From: JBBITI01 sp963735055
GTDB taxonomy: Bacteria > Chloroflexota > Dehalococcoidia > Dehalococcoidales > UBA2162
Length of the DNA stretch: 64,000 bases
Direction of reading: 5' to 3'
Assembly: GCA_963735055.1 (NCBI GenBank)
Contig: CAVTJN010000017.1
Span: 62,001 to 126,000 of the forward strand
The position numbers and the translations under genes are program-made. The notes beneath the pieces were generated by a model, which was given only the letters and a program-made list of their open reading frames with translations, had not been told where the DNA came from and did not search any database. Of the stretch, positions 52,298 to 61,829 are shown piece after piece; within the stretch, counting starts at the first letter, position 1, and every line of letters begins with the position of its first letter.

Positions 52298-53758
52298 TCA
52301 CTGACTTCCGGCGGCCGAGACGTAGCGGCTGTGGCGTACCAGATGGCCCAACGCACGGGCCGCCCGCCGCGGGTTAGGGTACTCGGCCAGTCTCTTCTGG
52401 TAGTCCAGGGACGGAGCTTCGTTTTCCCCATTTGACTGGAGCATGGACCGCCTCACCAGGATCAGCGGTTTTCCCTTCTGTCTGGCTGACGCCGCGAGGC
52501 TCTGTAACGCCAGCTCACTCTCGGCCATGGCCGCCTTGAACTGGTCGCCGGCGTAGTTCCGGTTGGCGACCAGGGCCACCACGGACTCGAGATTATCGTC
52601 GTCCACCATTGAGCGCAGGCAAGCCAGGATTGTCGGGAATTCATCCAGCGACTTGACGCCGACCATGTCAATCGGATTCCCGTGCGACCAGCGTGGCGGT
52701 AGGACGTCGTCAAGACGGGTGAGCGTGACCGGCTGCAGGGGGGCGATCTGCAGCCCTTCCCGTTCGCAGGCCTCCGCGGTGAGGACCCCAAAGCCGCCGC
52801 CGATAGTAAGGATGCCGACCCGATTGCCGCGCGGTAAAGGCTGCGTGAGCAGCGCGAGAGCGATATCGGCTAATTCCTCCTCGTCGCTCACCCTGATCAC
52901 GCCGGTCTGCCGGAAAGCGGCCGAGTGGATGATATCGGACCCGGCTAAAGCTCCCGTATGGGAACGGGCGGCCTGGCCGGCTCCTTCGGTACCACCCGCC
53001 TTGATGAGGATGATGGGTTTGGTGAGGGTGGTCTGCCGGGCCAGATTGAAGAAGCGCCTTCCTTCCCGCAGCCCCTCCACGTAGGCGGCGATCAGCCGCG
53101 TTTGTGGGTCACCGGCCAGAAATTCGAGGTAGTCCTCAAAGTGCAGGTCGGCCTCGTTGCCGGTGCTGACGAACTTGCTGAGCCCGATTCCGAGGCTGGC
53201 GGCGGTCCCCATAATGCCGGCGCTCACGGTGCCGCTCTGGCTCAACAGGGCCAGGGGTCCCGGGGGCGTCCGGCCGGCCACGCCCAGGGCGCTCACCTTG
53301 GTAGATGAATCGGCGTGCCCGATGCAGTTGGGACCGACGAAACGGAGTCCGCCCTGGCGGGCGATACCCACGACTTCGGCTTCGAGCGTCACGCCCGCCG
53401 CATCGGTCTCGGCGAATCCGGCCGAGATGACGACAGCGGCCCTGATGCCCTTCTGGACGCACTGCGTCATGACGGCCGGGACCAGGCTGGCGCGCACCAC
53501 AATGATGGCGAGGTCAACGGGGCCGGGAATATCGAGGACCGTGGGGTATGTGGTGGTTCCCAGAATCTGGGGCTGGTTGGGATTGACCGCGTAAGCCCGC
53601 CGCTCGGGTGAGGTGCCGGAAAAGGCGATAGCCGCCCTGATAGCGTCGGAACCCCACGAACCCAGCGTATCGTTGGCGCCGATGACGGCGATGGACTCCG
53701 GTGAGAAGAGGGCATCCCAGAACGGTTCGTGCCGTGCCCCGGTGGGTTCAAGGTGCAT
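52298..53758 (-). CDS. NDP-forming acyl-CoA synthetase, CoA-binding (alpha) subunit
   Basis: 486 residues. CoA-binding Rossmann domain at the start (FSPESIAVIGANDTLGSWGS), then VDLAIIVVRASLVPAVMTQC and RFVGPNCIGHADSS. The ligase-CoA domain carries the catalytic His in AARSHTGALAGSD near residue 280, and GILTIGGGFGVLTAEACERE follows. It lacks the ATP-grasp (beta) domain, so it needs a separate partner not found here. It converts acyl-CoA with ADP or GDP and phosphate into acid, CoA and ATP or GTP. It is a common energy-conserving step in anaerobes. Lone leftward gene between two repeat elements. Confidence 0.9.
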   Translation of the reverse strand: MHLEPTGARHEPFWDALFSPESIAVIGANDTLGSWGSDAIRAAIAFSGTSPERRAYAVNPNQPQILGTTTYPTVLDIPGPVDLAIIVVRASLVPAVMTQCVQKGIRAAVVISAGFAETDAAGVTLEAEVVGIARQGGLRFVGPNCIGHADSSTKVSALGVAGRTPPGPLALLSQSGTVSAGIMGTAASLGIGLSKFVSTGNEADLHFEDYLEFLAGDPQTRLIAAYVEGLREGRRFFNLARQTTLTKPIILIKAGGTEGAGQAARSHTGALAGSDIIHSAAFRQTGVIRVSDEEELADIALALLTQPLPRGNRVGILTIGGGFGVLTAEACEREGLQIAPLQPVTLTRLDDVLPPRWSHGNPIDMVGVKSLDEFPTILACLRSMVDDDNLESVVALVANRNYAGDQFKAAMAESELALQSLAASARQKGKPLILVRRSMLQSNGENEAPSLDYQKRLAEYPNPRRAARALGHLVRHSRYVSAAGSQ

Positions 53759-53841
53759 GAAAAGAGATTATATCAATTGCGGCCGAAAGAACAAAGTCAG
53801 GGCAGCCGGCGCTCTGGACAAGCCAGAACCACCGTACGTCG

Positions 53842-53859
53842 TTCCCGCGCAGGCGGGAA
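53842..53859. repeat. REP-like hairpin TTCCCGC-GCAG-GCGGGAA
   Basis: A seven-base-pair stem with GCAG loop, of the CGTTCCCGCGCAGGCGGGAA type seen as an interspersed repeat in many genomes. Located in the gap at 53759-53957, next to MITE copy C. Confidence 0.6.
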
Positions 53860-53957
53860 TCCAGGGGGTGGGTGGGGCCGCGGACAGCCGGGACTCCGAA
53901 GGGTGGCGGACAACTAGACCGCTGCGGTGGGACTGCGAAGCGCTCTCATGCAATTCC

Positions 53958-54105
53958 CTAGTGTAGTGCATCTAGCGATGCGTTACTTTCGTTGGATCCG
54001 GCGTCACCAACAGCGCCGCTCATGGTGTCGAACCATCGGCGCCCTTCGACAAGCTCTGGGTGCGCAGAATCAGAGAATAACGATATCTGAGATGCACTAC
54101 ACTAG
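53958..54105. mobile_element. MITE-like element, family 1, copy C, perfect 16-bp inverted ends
   Basis: 148 bases with perfect terminal inverted repeats, CTAGTGTAGTGCATCT and AGATGCACTACACTAG, including a CTAG at each outer end. The interior carries GGCGTCACCAACAGCGCC and ATCGGCGCCCTTCGACAAGC, related to copies A and B. The right CTAG contains the TAG stop of the UroD-like gene at 54102. It is the best-preserved member. If the TA in CTAG is the target duplication, a Tc1/IS630-type transposase would be the mobiliser. Confidence 0.8.
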
Positions 54106-55397
54106 TAGCGGCCGTACTTCTTGACCGCGTCCACCATGGCCCTGATGTTGGCGGGCGTGGCGTAGTCGATGACACTCCCCGCACTCAGGATGAAACCGCC
54201 GCCCTTGCCCACCGTCTCGATGAGTCGCTTGCAGTGCGCCTCCACATCCTGGGGCGAGCCGGTCTGAAGGATGGTTGGCGGCACTCCGCCCTGGATGCAC
54301 AGGTGGCGGCCGATGACCTGTTTGGCCTTGAAGACATCGGTCTTTTCGCAGTGGAAGACGACCTTGCCTTTGGGAAGGTCAAGCAGGTACTCCAGGCGGT
54401 CGTCCCAGATGCCTTCAAAGAACGGGGTCACCGTGTACCCGAGGGCAACCTTCATCTCGATAGCCCTCTTGAGGGTGGGCCAGTAGAACTTCTCGAAGTC
54501 CGCCCGTGACATGAAGCCATCCGAACCGCGGTGCAGTGGCATGCCCGAGCGGGCGGGATTGCCCCGGGGATCGGGTCGGGCAGGGACGGCCACGCTCATT
54601 TCCCACTCCAGGAGGCGGGTACAGGCGGACAGGAGTTCCGCCGGGCAACGGAACATGTCGAGCATGGCTCCCCGCATGCCCCGGAGACGGTCTGAGATGG
54701 TGTCGAACGGGGCAAAGGTGGCGCCGCTGCCCCCCACGCCCCCACCCCCCGAAGGGAATCCGAGACGTCCCATCTCGGCCCCGAATTGAGCCGATTCCTG
54801 GCCCAGGCGCTGCTGCTCCTGTTGCACGCGGCGCAGCAGAACCATGGTTTCCTTCAACTCCGGCCGGTTCAGCTGTTCCAGAATGGTGATGAGGGCGTTG
54901 AAGTCCGGCCGGAAGAGCATACCCAGGATTGCCGCCACCTCGTTGGCATCGGCGGGGGCGGTGAGGGGAGGCAGCTCGGCCAGCGGCGCCAGGGCGCCAT
55001 AGGTCCGCGGCAGGTAGGAACGGATGACGAAGTCGCATGGATTGGACAGGAATCGCTCGTATTCGTCCGCCTTCATGTATTCGCCTTCGACGAACTGATA
55101 GGTGCCGTCGGCGGGGAGATTTCCCCCCGGCCATCGGTACTGTTTCGAATCAAGAAGGTCCAGGACCAGCCCGGAACTGCCGATGCCAATGGGACCGTTG
55201 TCGGGCTCGAAATCGAGGAGCATCTGCTTGCTGGCGCGGCGGTAGGCCGCGTGGTCGTAGTACATGACCGAAGCGGTGAGCCCAGCGTATTTCGCGGCAA
55301 AGACACCGGTACTGACGTTGACCGGCACTTGGTCCGGGACGTTCAATTCCATGGCGGCTTTGACCCGTTTTTCCCGCTCGTCACGGAGTTGCCCCAC
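54102..55397 (-). CDS. UroD-like methyltransferase, paralogue 3 (N-terminus frameshifted)
   Basis: The open frame from GTG 55397 gives 431 residues matching the paralogues at 24128 and 26466: REKRVKAAMELNVPDQVPVN, YRWPGGNLPADG, FFEGIWDDRLEYLLDLPKGK, CIQGGVPPTILQTGSPQDVE and GGGFILSAGSV, ending YGRY. A better start lies at ATG 55470 (AAGGAG upstream), whose frame reads MSSPTVSPEEQRLIAEI. It joins KHGKTVGQLRDEREKRV only after a one-base shift near 55412, in an AAA run. The paralogue at 24128 has TIAEIERKHGKSVEQL there, so the true protein probably started at 55470. It is 91 bases downstream of an MFS gene. Confidence 0.85.
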   Translation of the reverse strand: MGQLRDEREKRVKAAMELNVPDQVPVNVSTGVFAAKYAGLTASVMYYDHAAYRRASKQMLLDFEPDNGPIGIGSSGLVLDLLDSKQYRWPGGNLPADGTYQFVEGEYMKADEYERFLSNPCDFVIRSYLPRTYGALAPLAELPPLTAPADANEVAAILGMLFRPDFNALITILEQLNRPELKETMVLLRRVQQEQQRLGQESAQFGAEMGRLGFPSGGGGVGGSGATFAPFDTISDRLRGMRGAMLDMFRCPAELLSACTRLLEWEMSVAVPARPDPRGNPARSGMPLHRGSDGFMSRADFEKFYWPTLKRAIEMKVALGYTVTPFFEGIWDDRLEYLLDLPKGKVVFHCEKTDVFKAKQVIGRHLCIQGGVPPTILQTGSPQDVEAHCKRLIETVGKGGGFILSAGSVIDYATPANIRAMVDAVKKYGRY

Positions 55398-55488
55398 GGT
55401 CTTGCCGTGTTTCCGTTGCGATTTCGGCGATCAGTCGCTGCTCTTCGGGTGATACCGTCGGGCTTGACATAATGTTGACGCTCCTTGC

Positions 55489-56748
55489 TTATTCCAGTTT
55501 TCTCAGCTTGGGCGACAGCAGATACCCCCCTAAGGAAAGCGCCACCAGCGTTATGGCCAGACCACCGATGGCCCACTGCGCGCTGATCCTTTCCGCCAAC
55601 ACGCCGGCAAAGAAGGTGCCCAGGCCACTGAGACCGAAGTTCATCATCATTATGCTCATCACCCGGCCCAGGTACTCCGGGTCGGTGTGCGACTGCAGGA
55701 GGGCGGTGCCGGCGGTGTTGTTGCCGATCCGCCCCATGCCCACCAGGACCATCATGCCCAGGGAGATCGGCCATGACGTCGAGAACGCGAAAACGACCAG
55801 TGCCAGGCCCATCAGGACGTTGGACATCAGCAGGGTGACGCCGCGCCTTCTGGACGGTAACGAGGCCAGCGTCAGCGAGGCGGCCAGGGCTCCCAAGCCG
55901 GATATGCTCATAAGCGTGCCCTGTCCCGAAACACCGACTTTCAGTATGTCCTTGGCGAAGATGGGCATCATCATCTGGTAGGGCATCGCCAGCAGGATCG
56001 AGGCCACGAAGAAGACGAGGATCAGGAGAAGGGTCTGGTTCTTGATAATGTACTTGAACCCTTCGCCGACATCGGTCAAGACGCTCTGGCGGCGGGTCTG
56101 GGACGCGGTGGCGCGGGGCAAGAACGAAGTGAAGATGATGGCGGCGGCATTGAGCGCCGCCATGGCGAAGAAGACCGCGGCGTAGCCAAACCGGTCGATG
56201 ACGAAGCCGGCGATGGCCGGGCCGACCAGTTGGAAGAAGCTCATTCCCAGGGTATTCAGGGAGATGGCGTTCATGATCTGGTCGCGCCCCACCAGTTCCG
56301 GGATAATCGCCTGGCGGGAGGGCATGGCCAGGGCCATGATTGTGCCCATGATCACGGCGCCGACCATGAGTACCCACCACGATTCCGGGTGTGCCGGGCC
56401 CAGGTAGCCCGAGGCGATGGCGAAAGCGCTGCCCAGCGATACCGCTGACATGGCCACCTGGCTCATCTGGATCAGGCGTTTCTTGGGTAGCCGGTCGGCA
56501 ATGGCCCCACCGAAAAGGGATAATGCAATCATGGGCACGGCGCTGGCCAGGGAGACCCAGCCGAGCATGGCGGCGGAACCGGTGATCTCGTAGATCAGGT
56601 AGGAGCGGGCCACCGCCTCCATACTGAACGAGCTCCATTGCCCGATCATGCCCAGAAAAAACATCCGGTAAGCCGGAATCTTGAAAGAATCGAAGGTGCG
56701 TAAGTTGCCGAAGCGTTGGGTTGGGGCGCTTCTTCCGGGAAGTGTCAC
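55489..56748 (-). CDS. MFS efflux transporter (EntS-like)
   Basis: 419 residues starting at GTG 56748 (AGGGAG upstream). About 12 hydrophobic helices are visible. The helix 2-3 loop has GGAIADRLPKKRLIQMSQ, and FKIPAYRMFFLGMIGQWSSF opens helix 1. This form is typical of the MFS-3/EntS group that exports siderophores or drugs. It stands directly upstream of the third UroD-like gene and may be cotranscribed with it. The substrate is unknown. Confidence 0.88.
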   Translation of the reverse strand: MTLPGRSAPTQRFGNLRTFDSFKIPAYRMFFLGMIGQWSSFSMEAVARSYLIYEITGSAAMLGWVSLASAVPMIALSLFGGAIADRLPKKRLIQMSQVAMSAVSLGSAFAIASGYLGPAHPESWWVLMVGAVIMGTIMALAMPSRQAIIPELVGRDQIMNAISLNTLGMSFFQLVGPAIAGFVIDRFGYAAVFFAMAALNAAAIIFTSFLPRATASQTRRQSVLTDVGEGFKYIIKNQTLLLILVFFVASILLAMPYQMMMPIFAKDILKVGVSGQGTLMSISGLGALAASLTLASLPSRRRGVTLLMSNVLMGLALVVFAFSTSWPISLGMMVLVGMGRIGNNTAGTALLQSHTDPEYLGRVMSIMMMNFGLSGLGTFFAGVLAERISAQWAIGGLAITLVALSLGGYLLSPKLRKLE

Positions 56749-56830
56749 CTGCGTGCTCCCTGTATGAGTCTGGCTCCCCTGGACACGGTCGGGAGCACCA
56801 CAGATACGTTATCACGCGTGACTTCAGGAT

Positions 56831-57118
56831 TCAAAGCGGCGCCGCACCCGGTATGGAGCTTTCGTCCATCGAATCGGCGCCGTACCGGTATCTCCTGATG
56901 CCGGGCACAAAACGCCAGACGATTATGACAAACACCACCGAGAGGATGCCGCCGATGAGCATCGTCGGTCCGGCGCCGATGATGGAGGACAGCATGCCTA
57001 CCTCGACCTGCCCGACGTTGTTTGCCGTCATGGCGGCGAAGGTGCGGATCGAAGCGGCGCGTCCCAGCAACTGGTCTGGCGTGGTGAGCTGAACAATGGC
57101 CTGGCGTACGGAACGGGT
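56831..57118 (-). pseudogene. C-terminal fragment of an MFS transporter
   Basis: About 95 residues (RSVRQAIVQLTTPDQLLGRA, then ASIRTFAAMTANNVGQVEVG, then a last helix IGGILSVVFVIIVWRF) match the C-terminal end of EntS-type MFS proteins. The upstream part that would encode the first ten helices is absent; the frame runs instead antisense-like through the YdjM-type gene. It is a truncated remnant left after deletion, not a product of the intact transporter at 55489. Confidence 0.7.
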
Positions 57119-57759
57119 CAGTTGCGGGACATATCCAATTGCCGGCGGGGCGCACTCACTCTTCCGTGTCTCAAGAAAACGCGTACGCTCTTCCGGCGTA
57201 GCAGCAGCAACACGAAGAGTACCAGCACGGTGGCGCCGGTAGCTTCCGGTATGAATTCGGTGACCTCGGTAAACAGGGCATGCAGCATCATGGGAATCCA
57301 GTCCGTCAGGTCGGCCGCGTCGAAGGCCAGCCCGTAGGCCGGCCACCAAAGCGTGTGTGGCTGCCGCCAGATCTGGTCAAACACCAGATGGGTGGCGGTA
57401 CCGAAGGCCAACGCCAACAGCCAGGTGCGGCCGCGGCGGCGGTAGAAAAACAGGCCGGTCAGGCAGAGCAACAACAGAAAGACCATGGTGTGGGCCATTA
57501 TGCGGCCGCTGTTGAAAGCCGAACGGAAGAAGAGGTGTCCCACCGGCTTGTCGATGATGTCCGGAAGCAACGACCCGATCAGCAGGACTCTGAGATCCAC
57601 CCGGCCGGCCAGGCGGTCGAGCCATCCGGTGGCCCGTGCCGCCGCCCGGCGCCATCCCAGCGTTCCGGACGGAGCGGCCGCCGGGTTAGTCCGGATGGCC
57701 ACTCCAGTCAGGATCACTGCCATTCCGAGAGTGAGACCCGCGTGACCAAATGCCAACAT
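57118..57759 (-). CDS. YdjM-type (LexA-regulated hydrolase-like) membrane protein
   Basis: 213 residues with four or five membrane helices. Conserved histidines and acidics in the family's style: FGHAGLTLGMAV, LIGSLLPDIIDKPVGHLFF, HTMVFLLLLCLTG and FGTATHLVFDQIW. These match metal-dependent membrane hydrolase-like proteins of the YdjM group. A Trp/Pro-rich segment and a basic C-terminus (RHGRVSAPRRQLDMSRN) follow. The stop at 57118 abuts the MFS fragment. Substrate unknown. Confidence 0.82.
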   Translation of the reverse strand: MLAFGHAGLTLGMAVILTGVAIRTNPAAAPSGTLGWRRAAARATGWLDRLAGRVDLRVLLIGSLLPDIIDKPVGHLFFRSAFNSGRIMAHTMVFLLLLCLTGLFFYRRRGRTWLLALAFGTATHLVFDQIWRQPHTLWWPAYGLAFDAADLTDWIPMMLHALFTEVTEFIPEATGATVLVLFVLLLLRRKSVRVFLRHGRVSAPRRQLDMSRN

Positions 57760-57876
57760 TCTTCACAACCAGTCTAGCATCGTCGCTCGTGAATTGTGAA
57801 ACGTGGGGAACTGAGGTGTGCTGAGGCGTCGCCGACGTACCTCTTGCTGTTCTGCCAGGACGGATCGACTCCGTGC

Positions 57877-59510
57877 TCAAGGTGCCGGCGGTTGCGCCGT
57901 ACCGGCCCACGCCACCCGTTGCCGCTGCGCCAGCCAGGACCAGGAGGCTCCGGAAATCAAGGCGGCGATGATCCCGCCCACGAGCCACCAGTTCATCTCC
58001 TGGGCCTTGGGCGGTGGACCCGCCCAGGGTTTGACGGTGAAGGAACCCGCCGGCCGTTCACGTCCACGGAGAAGGTCCCGGCCGACTTGCCCGGGACATC
58101 AAGACTCACCTGCTGCGTGGCGTGGCCGGCGACGGTGACCTCACGTACGCTAACCACGGCGCCGTCGATCCGGAAACTGACCGAGTAGGTACCGGCTAGG
58201 TCTCCGGTGTTCTCCACCACGACGCTGATATTAGTCTCCTCCCCGAAGTGTATCTCGGACCGGGAGATCGCCAGCGGGCTCAAGCTGAAGGCCGCCGGCG
58301 CAGGCGGAAGGCGCACGGTGAAGGCGCCGGACAGGCCACCCAGGCTTACCTCGTACCGGCCCGGCGTGTCCCTGACTACGGAGAACGAAACAACCTGCGC
58401 CGAGTTGCCGGCGATAGTCACACTCTGGCTTGACTCGATCTTGCCGTTCACGGTGAGTTCAACTCCATGGGTGCCGCCGAGATCGCCGGTGTTCCGGACC
58501 GACGCTCCGATGCTTACCCGGCCCCCGGTCTGGATTTCGGCCGGCGATATGATGAGATCGCCGACGCTGAATGATGCCGGACGCATGTGAGCGACCAGGG
58601 TGAAGATGCCCAGGCGGCTGATGGTGACCGACAATGTATTCGAGGCTGCATCCACAATCGCCTCGAGATCAATCCATCTGGCAGCCGCGACGTCCCAGGT
58701 TACCAGCATTAGTCGTTTCTCGTCGAACCCGGCCGGGAGCTTCTCCGGGTCGAAAGCAATAACCAGGGTTATCGCCGGGCTGAAGGACGCCCCGGCTGGA
58801 CCGATTTCGTAGGCCAGACCGATCATCTGGCTGCCGGCTGGCGCTTCTGGCGGATCTACCAGCGGCAGGATGCTGACTGACTTCAAGGCGCCGCCCTCTT
58901 TGGCCTTCGCCAAGACACCCCGGGCGATGGTGAGCTTCACCTTGCCATCTTCCGAGGCGGCGCTGGTGGCCAGGCTGAACAGGCCGTCGCTGTTGGTGTA
59001 AGGAACAAGATTGGTGACGCCCGGACCGGCGGTCCGGCCCCTCCCCCGCCTCCCCCGCCGCCGCCGAAACCGCCCCCTCCTCCCCCTCCACCGCCCCCAC
59101 CCGCCGTCGAGGTGACGAACGTGGCGTCCCCGGAAATGGCGGACAGGTTGCCAGCCGTCGTCGATTTCACGCGGTAGTGGTAAGTCGTGGCGGGGGTCAG
59201 GCCGGACAGCGAAACGCTGTGCGAGATGACTGGCGAGGAGTCCTCGGCCGTCGAAAAAGCGTACCCGCTGACGTCAGCATGGGAGGCGGTGTCGTAGAAT
59301 ACCTGGGATGTCGCATTGCCATTGGTCGTCCAGGAAATGGTGGCGGTGGTCGTGGTGATGCTGGAAACAGCCACACTGGAAACGGACACGCCCACCGTGA
59401 AGCCGCCCGTGACTTGTCCCTGAGCGAAAGCCGCCACAGGGGTCAACAGGCATACAGACAAGGCCAAAGCGAAGACGCATCTGGCTAAGACGAGACCTGA
59501 TCTAATCAAG
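57877..59510 (-). pseudogene. Surface protein with fibronectin-III and CARDB-like domains, frameshifted
   Basis: The upstream frame starts at TTG 59510 (overlapping the previous stop) with a signal peptide (LARCVFALALSVCLLTPVAA), a fibronectin-III domain (TATISWTTNGNATSQVFYDT, then GLTPATTYHYRVKS) and a Gly-rich linker. A one-base shift near 59035 leads to VTNLVPYTNSDGLFSLATSA, in the frame of KLTIARGVLAKAKEGGALKS, then two CARDB-like domains (VSIGASVRNTGDLGGTHGVE; VVVENTGDLAGTYSVSF). A second shift near 58046 restores GSFTVKPWAGPPPKAQEMNW and a last membrane helix ending at 57877. It would be a membrane-anchored extracellular protein of about 540 residues. Both shifts fall in G or C runs, so sequence error is likely. 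Confidence 0.75.
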
Positions 59511-60660
59511 TATGCTCTTCTTCTTGTTCCGAAGCGACAGGAATGCGATGGCGGCCACAACTGCTGTCCCGCCCGCTATTGCGGCAACGACTGCAGGGTT
59601 GATCCCTTTCTTAGATGGCGCGCCGACTGCCAAGCTGAACTTTTCCGCCTGGCTCTTTGAATAAGGCCTGCTGTCCAGATTCAGTTGCAGCGTGAAACTG
59701 TAATCGCCATGTGTCCATCCAGCGGCGGGGATGTAGTTGTAGTTGAGGCCAGTGCGCGGCCGATATCGAGTGGGCCGATAGTTGCGAGCGGAAGCTCCTC
59801 AAGCGTTACGCCGTCCTTGGTCACGCTCAGGACGATCTCGGCTCTGTTTACCGGTCTGTACAGGTTCCTGACAGTATAGACAACCTTCAGGAAGGCGATG
59901 TCGCCTGATTTGTTGTCGTAGGCAGGTACGAGCCCGAATCCCTCAAAGTACACTGTGGCCGCTGACAGTCTGACATCTATTGCCTCATTGGCAGCCAGGG
60001 AGAATGCCTGTTCCGCCCGTTTTTCCCCGCCGACATACAAGAGGGCGAGGAAATCTCCGGGGGCCACCCTTGCCTCAAGTAGCCCGCTGTCGCTGTAGTT
60101 GACTTCCTGGTTCTGTCCGCCGGCAACCCTGTAGAGTCTGACAGTTCCGCCACCAACGGCTGACCCTCTGGGCTCTCCGCCCGGATCTTCACCGAGGCAG
60201 CCTCGCCCAGCACCAACAGTTTTGCGCTCTGCGCAACGGCGCCAGAGACCTGAATGCCAGTGGTACCTGTCCTATATGGTCGCGCCGTCACGGTTATTCT
60301 GCCATCCCCGGGCGCAGAGGTTTGGCTGACTTGGATTCCCACCAGAACTTTCTGCTGTCCACCGGGTGCGAGGTTGAAGTCACCATGAGAAAAGACCACC
60401 GTGACGCCGTCTGGAGCTTGCGAGGTCATCTTGACGGCTAAGTCGGCAGCGCTGTTGTTGAAGGCAACCACGTATATTTCGGGGCTGCTCACGGAAGAGC
60501 CTTGGGCGACCCGGAATTCCTGCCGGTAGAAGCTGCCAGAGAGGCCAAGCCCCCCTTCCGCCTTCACTGGAGTCGGTGCAAGCCCTATCAACGCTACGAC
60601 AAGCACTGTGAGGGGGGCGATCCACGCCCCCCTCTTTCTTGGGTAAGAAGACTCGCTCAA
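59504..60660 (-). pseudogene. Secreted, C-terminally membrane-anchored protein, frameshifted
   Basis: From the ATG at 60660: signal peptide with PRKRGAWIAPLTVLVVALIG, then LSGSFYRQEFRVAQGSSVSS and a beta domain (VAFNNSAADLAVKMTSQAPD, FNLAPGGQQKVLVGIQV) like NEW3/DUF916-type surface domains. A one-base shift near 60172 leads to SAVGGGTVRLYRVAGGQNQE and FLALLYVGGEKRAEQAFSL. A second near 59757 leads to TGLNYNYIPAAGWTHGDYSF, TLQLNLDSRPYSKSQAEKFS and a terminal helix (NPAVVAAIAGGTAVVAAIAF) with basic LRNKKKS after it. About 384 residues in full. It lies 17 bases after the gene at 60678 and overlaps the next gene by seven bases. Confidence 0.75.
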
Positions 60661-60677
60661 GTTCAGTTCCCTTCAGT

Positions 60678-61681
60678 TTAGTGCGAAATGGTGTAGGTTA
60701 TGGTTCCGCTAAAAGTGCCACCGGCGAATGTCGACGCCAGAGCTTGATCCACAGACCGTTGTTTGCATCAGCGGCAGGGGATTCGAGCGTCTGGGTTCCG
60801 CTGCCAATCGTGCCCCCGGTCGTCGTAACGTAGGCAGCGTCAGCGAGAGTGTCGTCATCATCGGCCCTCAGGGAGAAGTTGTTTGCCGCCAGCGTGACGC
60901 CGTCCTCATCCAGGGTGGCCGTTGTGCTCCACGTGGCTGTCGTGCTCACCACCTTGTTGAACGCCCCGTTGGAGACATAAGTGATGCTCCCGACGTTCTC
61001 CTCGTCGGGGTCTCCCTCAGCGAAATCTTGCCCCGCGGCCAGTGATCCCCAGTTGACCGATGCGCCCGATACCGCAACCTCGCCGTACCAGTTCATATCG
61101 TTGTCGGTAGTGTGGCTGTCAAAGGCGAATATGTTGTTGGGGGTCGTGTCCTCGTCAAGTACCTTGGCAGCGATCTGCCAGTTGGCTGAGCCCGTTGTCT
61201 CCGTGGCCACTTTGCCCACCGTGAATTTGAACTCGAAGTCTCCCGGTAGAGTGCCCGGCGCCACACAGCTCCCCAAGGCCCACGTACTGCTTCCGGGTCC
61301 GGTAAGCACGAAGGTGCCTCCGTCTGTCCAGGTGACTATGAGGCCGGCTTGGACGTCGGCGGCAGCCGATTCGAATTCACCTGAACTTGGAGACCCGCCG
61401 TCTGAGTCATACCATGCCTTGAGTGTAATTGTATTGAGATTCGCCTTGCCGTCGGGGTCGTTTACGTTCACCTTGACGGTGTAGGCCGTTCCGGGGGTCA
61501 TTGAGGCCACTTCCCCGGAACCCACCGCATCGTAGAGGTTGACGGTCACCGCGGGTATGTTGGCATTTGTCGTGAATGAGCCGGCAACGGTGTCAGTGCC
61601 TGCGGCCAAGGCCACCCCTGGCCCCACCATCACCCCTAATATCGCCAATACACTGGCGATCGCCAGCATTCTACTCTTCAT
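60678..61681 (-). pseudogene. Secreted beta-rich surface protein, frameshifted near C-terminus
   Basis: From the ATG at 61681 (strong AAGGAGG): signal peptide MKSRMLAIASVLAILGVMVG ending near ALA-AG, then a Thr/Ser/Asp-rich beta protein (AVTVNLYDAVGSGEVASMTP, LKAWYDSDGGSPSSGEF, NWQIAAKVLDEDTTPNN). A one-base shift near 60744 changes the tail. Corrected, it ends LASTFAGGTFSGTITYTISH at 60678, a pattern of repeated S-G-T-I-T-Y strands seen in many surface or filament proteins. About 333 residues. First structural gene of the surface operon, and probably its most abundant product given the strong ribosome-binding site. Confidence 0.78.
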
Positions 61682-61715
61682 GTCTTGTTACCTCCTTTTG
61701 ATCTTCACGTTTCTG

Positions 61716-61820
61716 CGAGTCGTTGACTCGGCGGACTTGTTCGATGATGCCACCTCCACGTTGCTTTCTGCACCAAGGCCGGCTTTGCCGGTTCTAACGG
61801 TCAGACGCTGCCTCGCGTCT
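61716..61820 (-). promoter_or_regulatory. Leader with three short hairpins before the surface-protein operon
   Basis: In the 148-base gap upstream of the ATG at 61681 are three hairpins on the transcript: AGACGC..GCGTCT (61803-61820), CCGGC-AAA-GCCGG (61779-61791) and CGAGTC..GACTCG (61716-61730). No known riboswitch consensus was recognised. They could control translation or processing. Confidence 0.4.
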
Positions 61821-61829
61821 GCCATGCGC

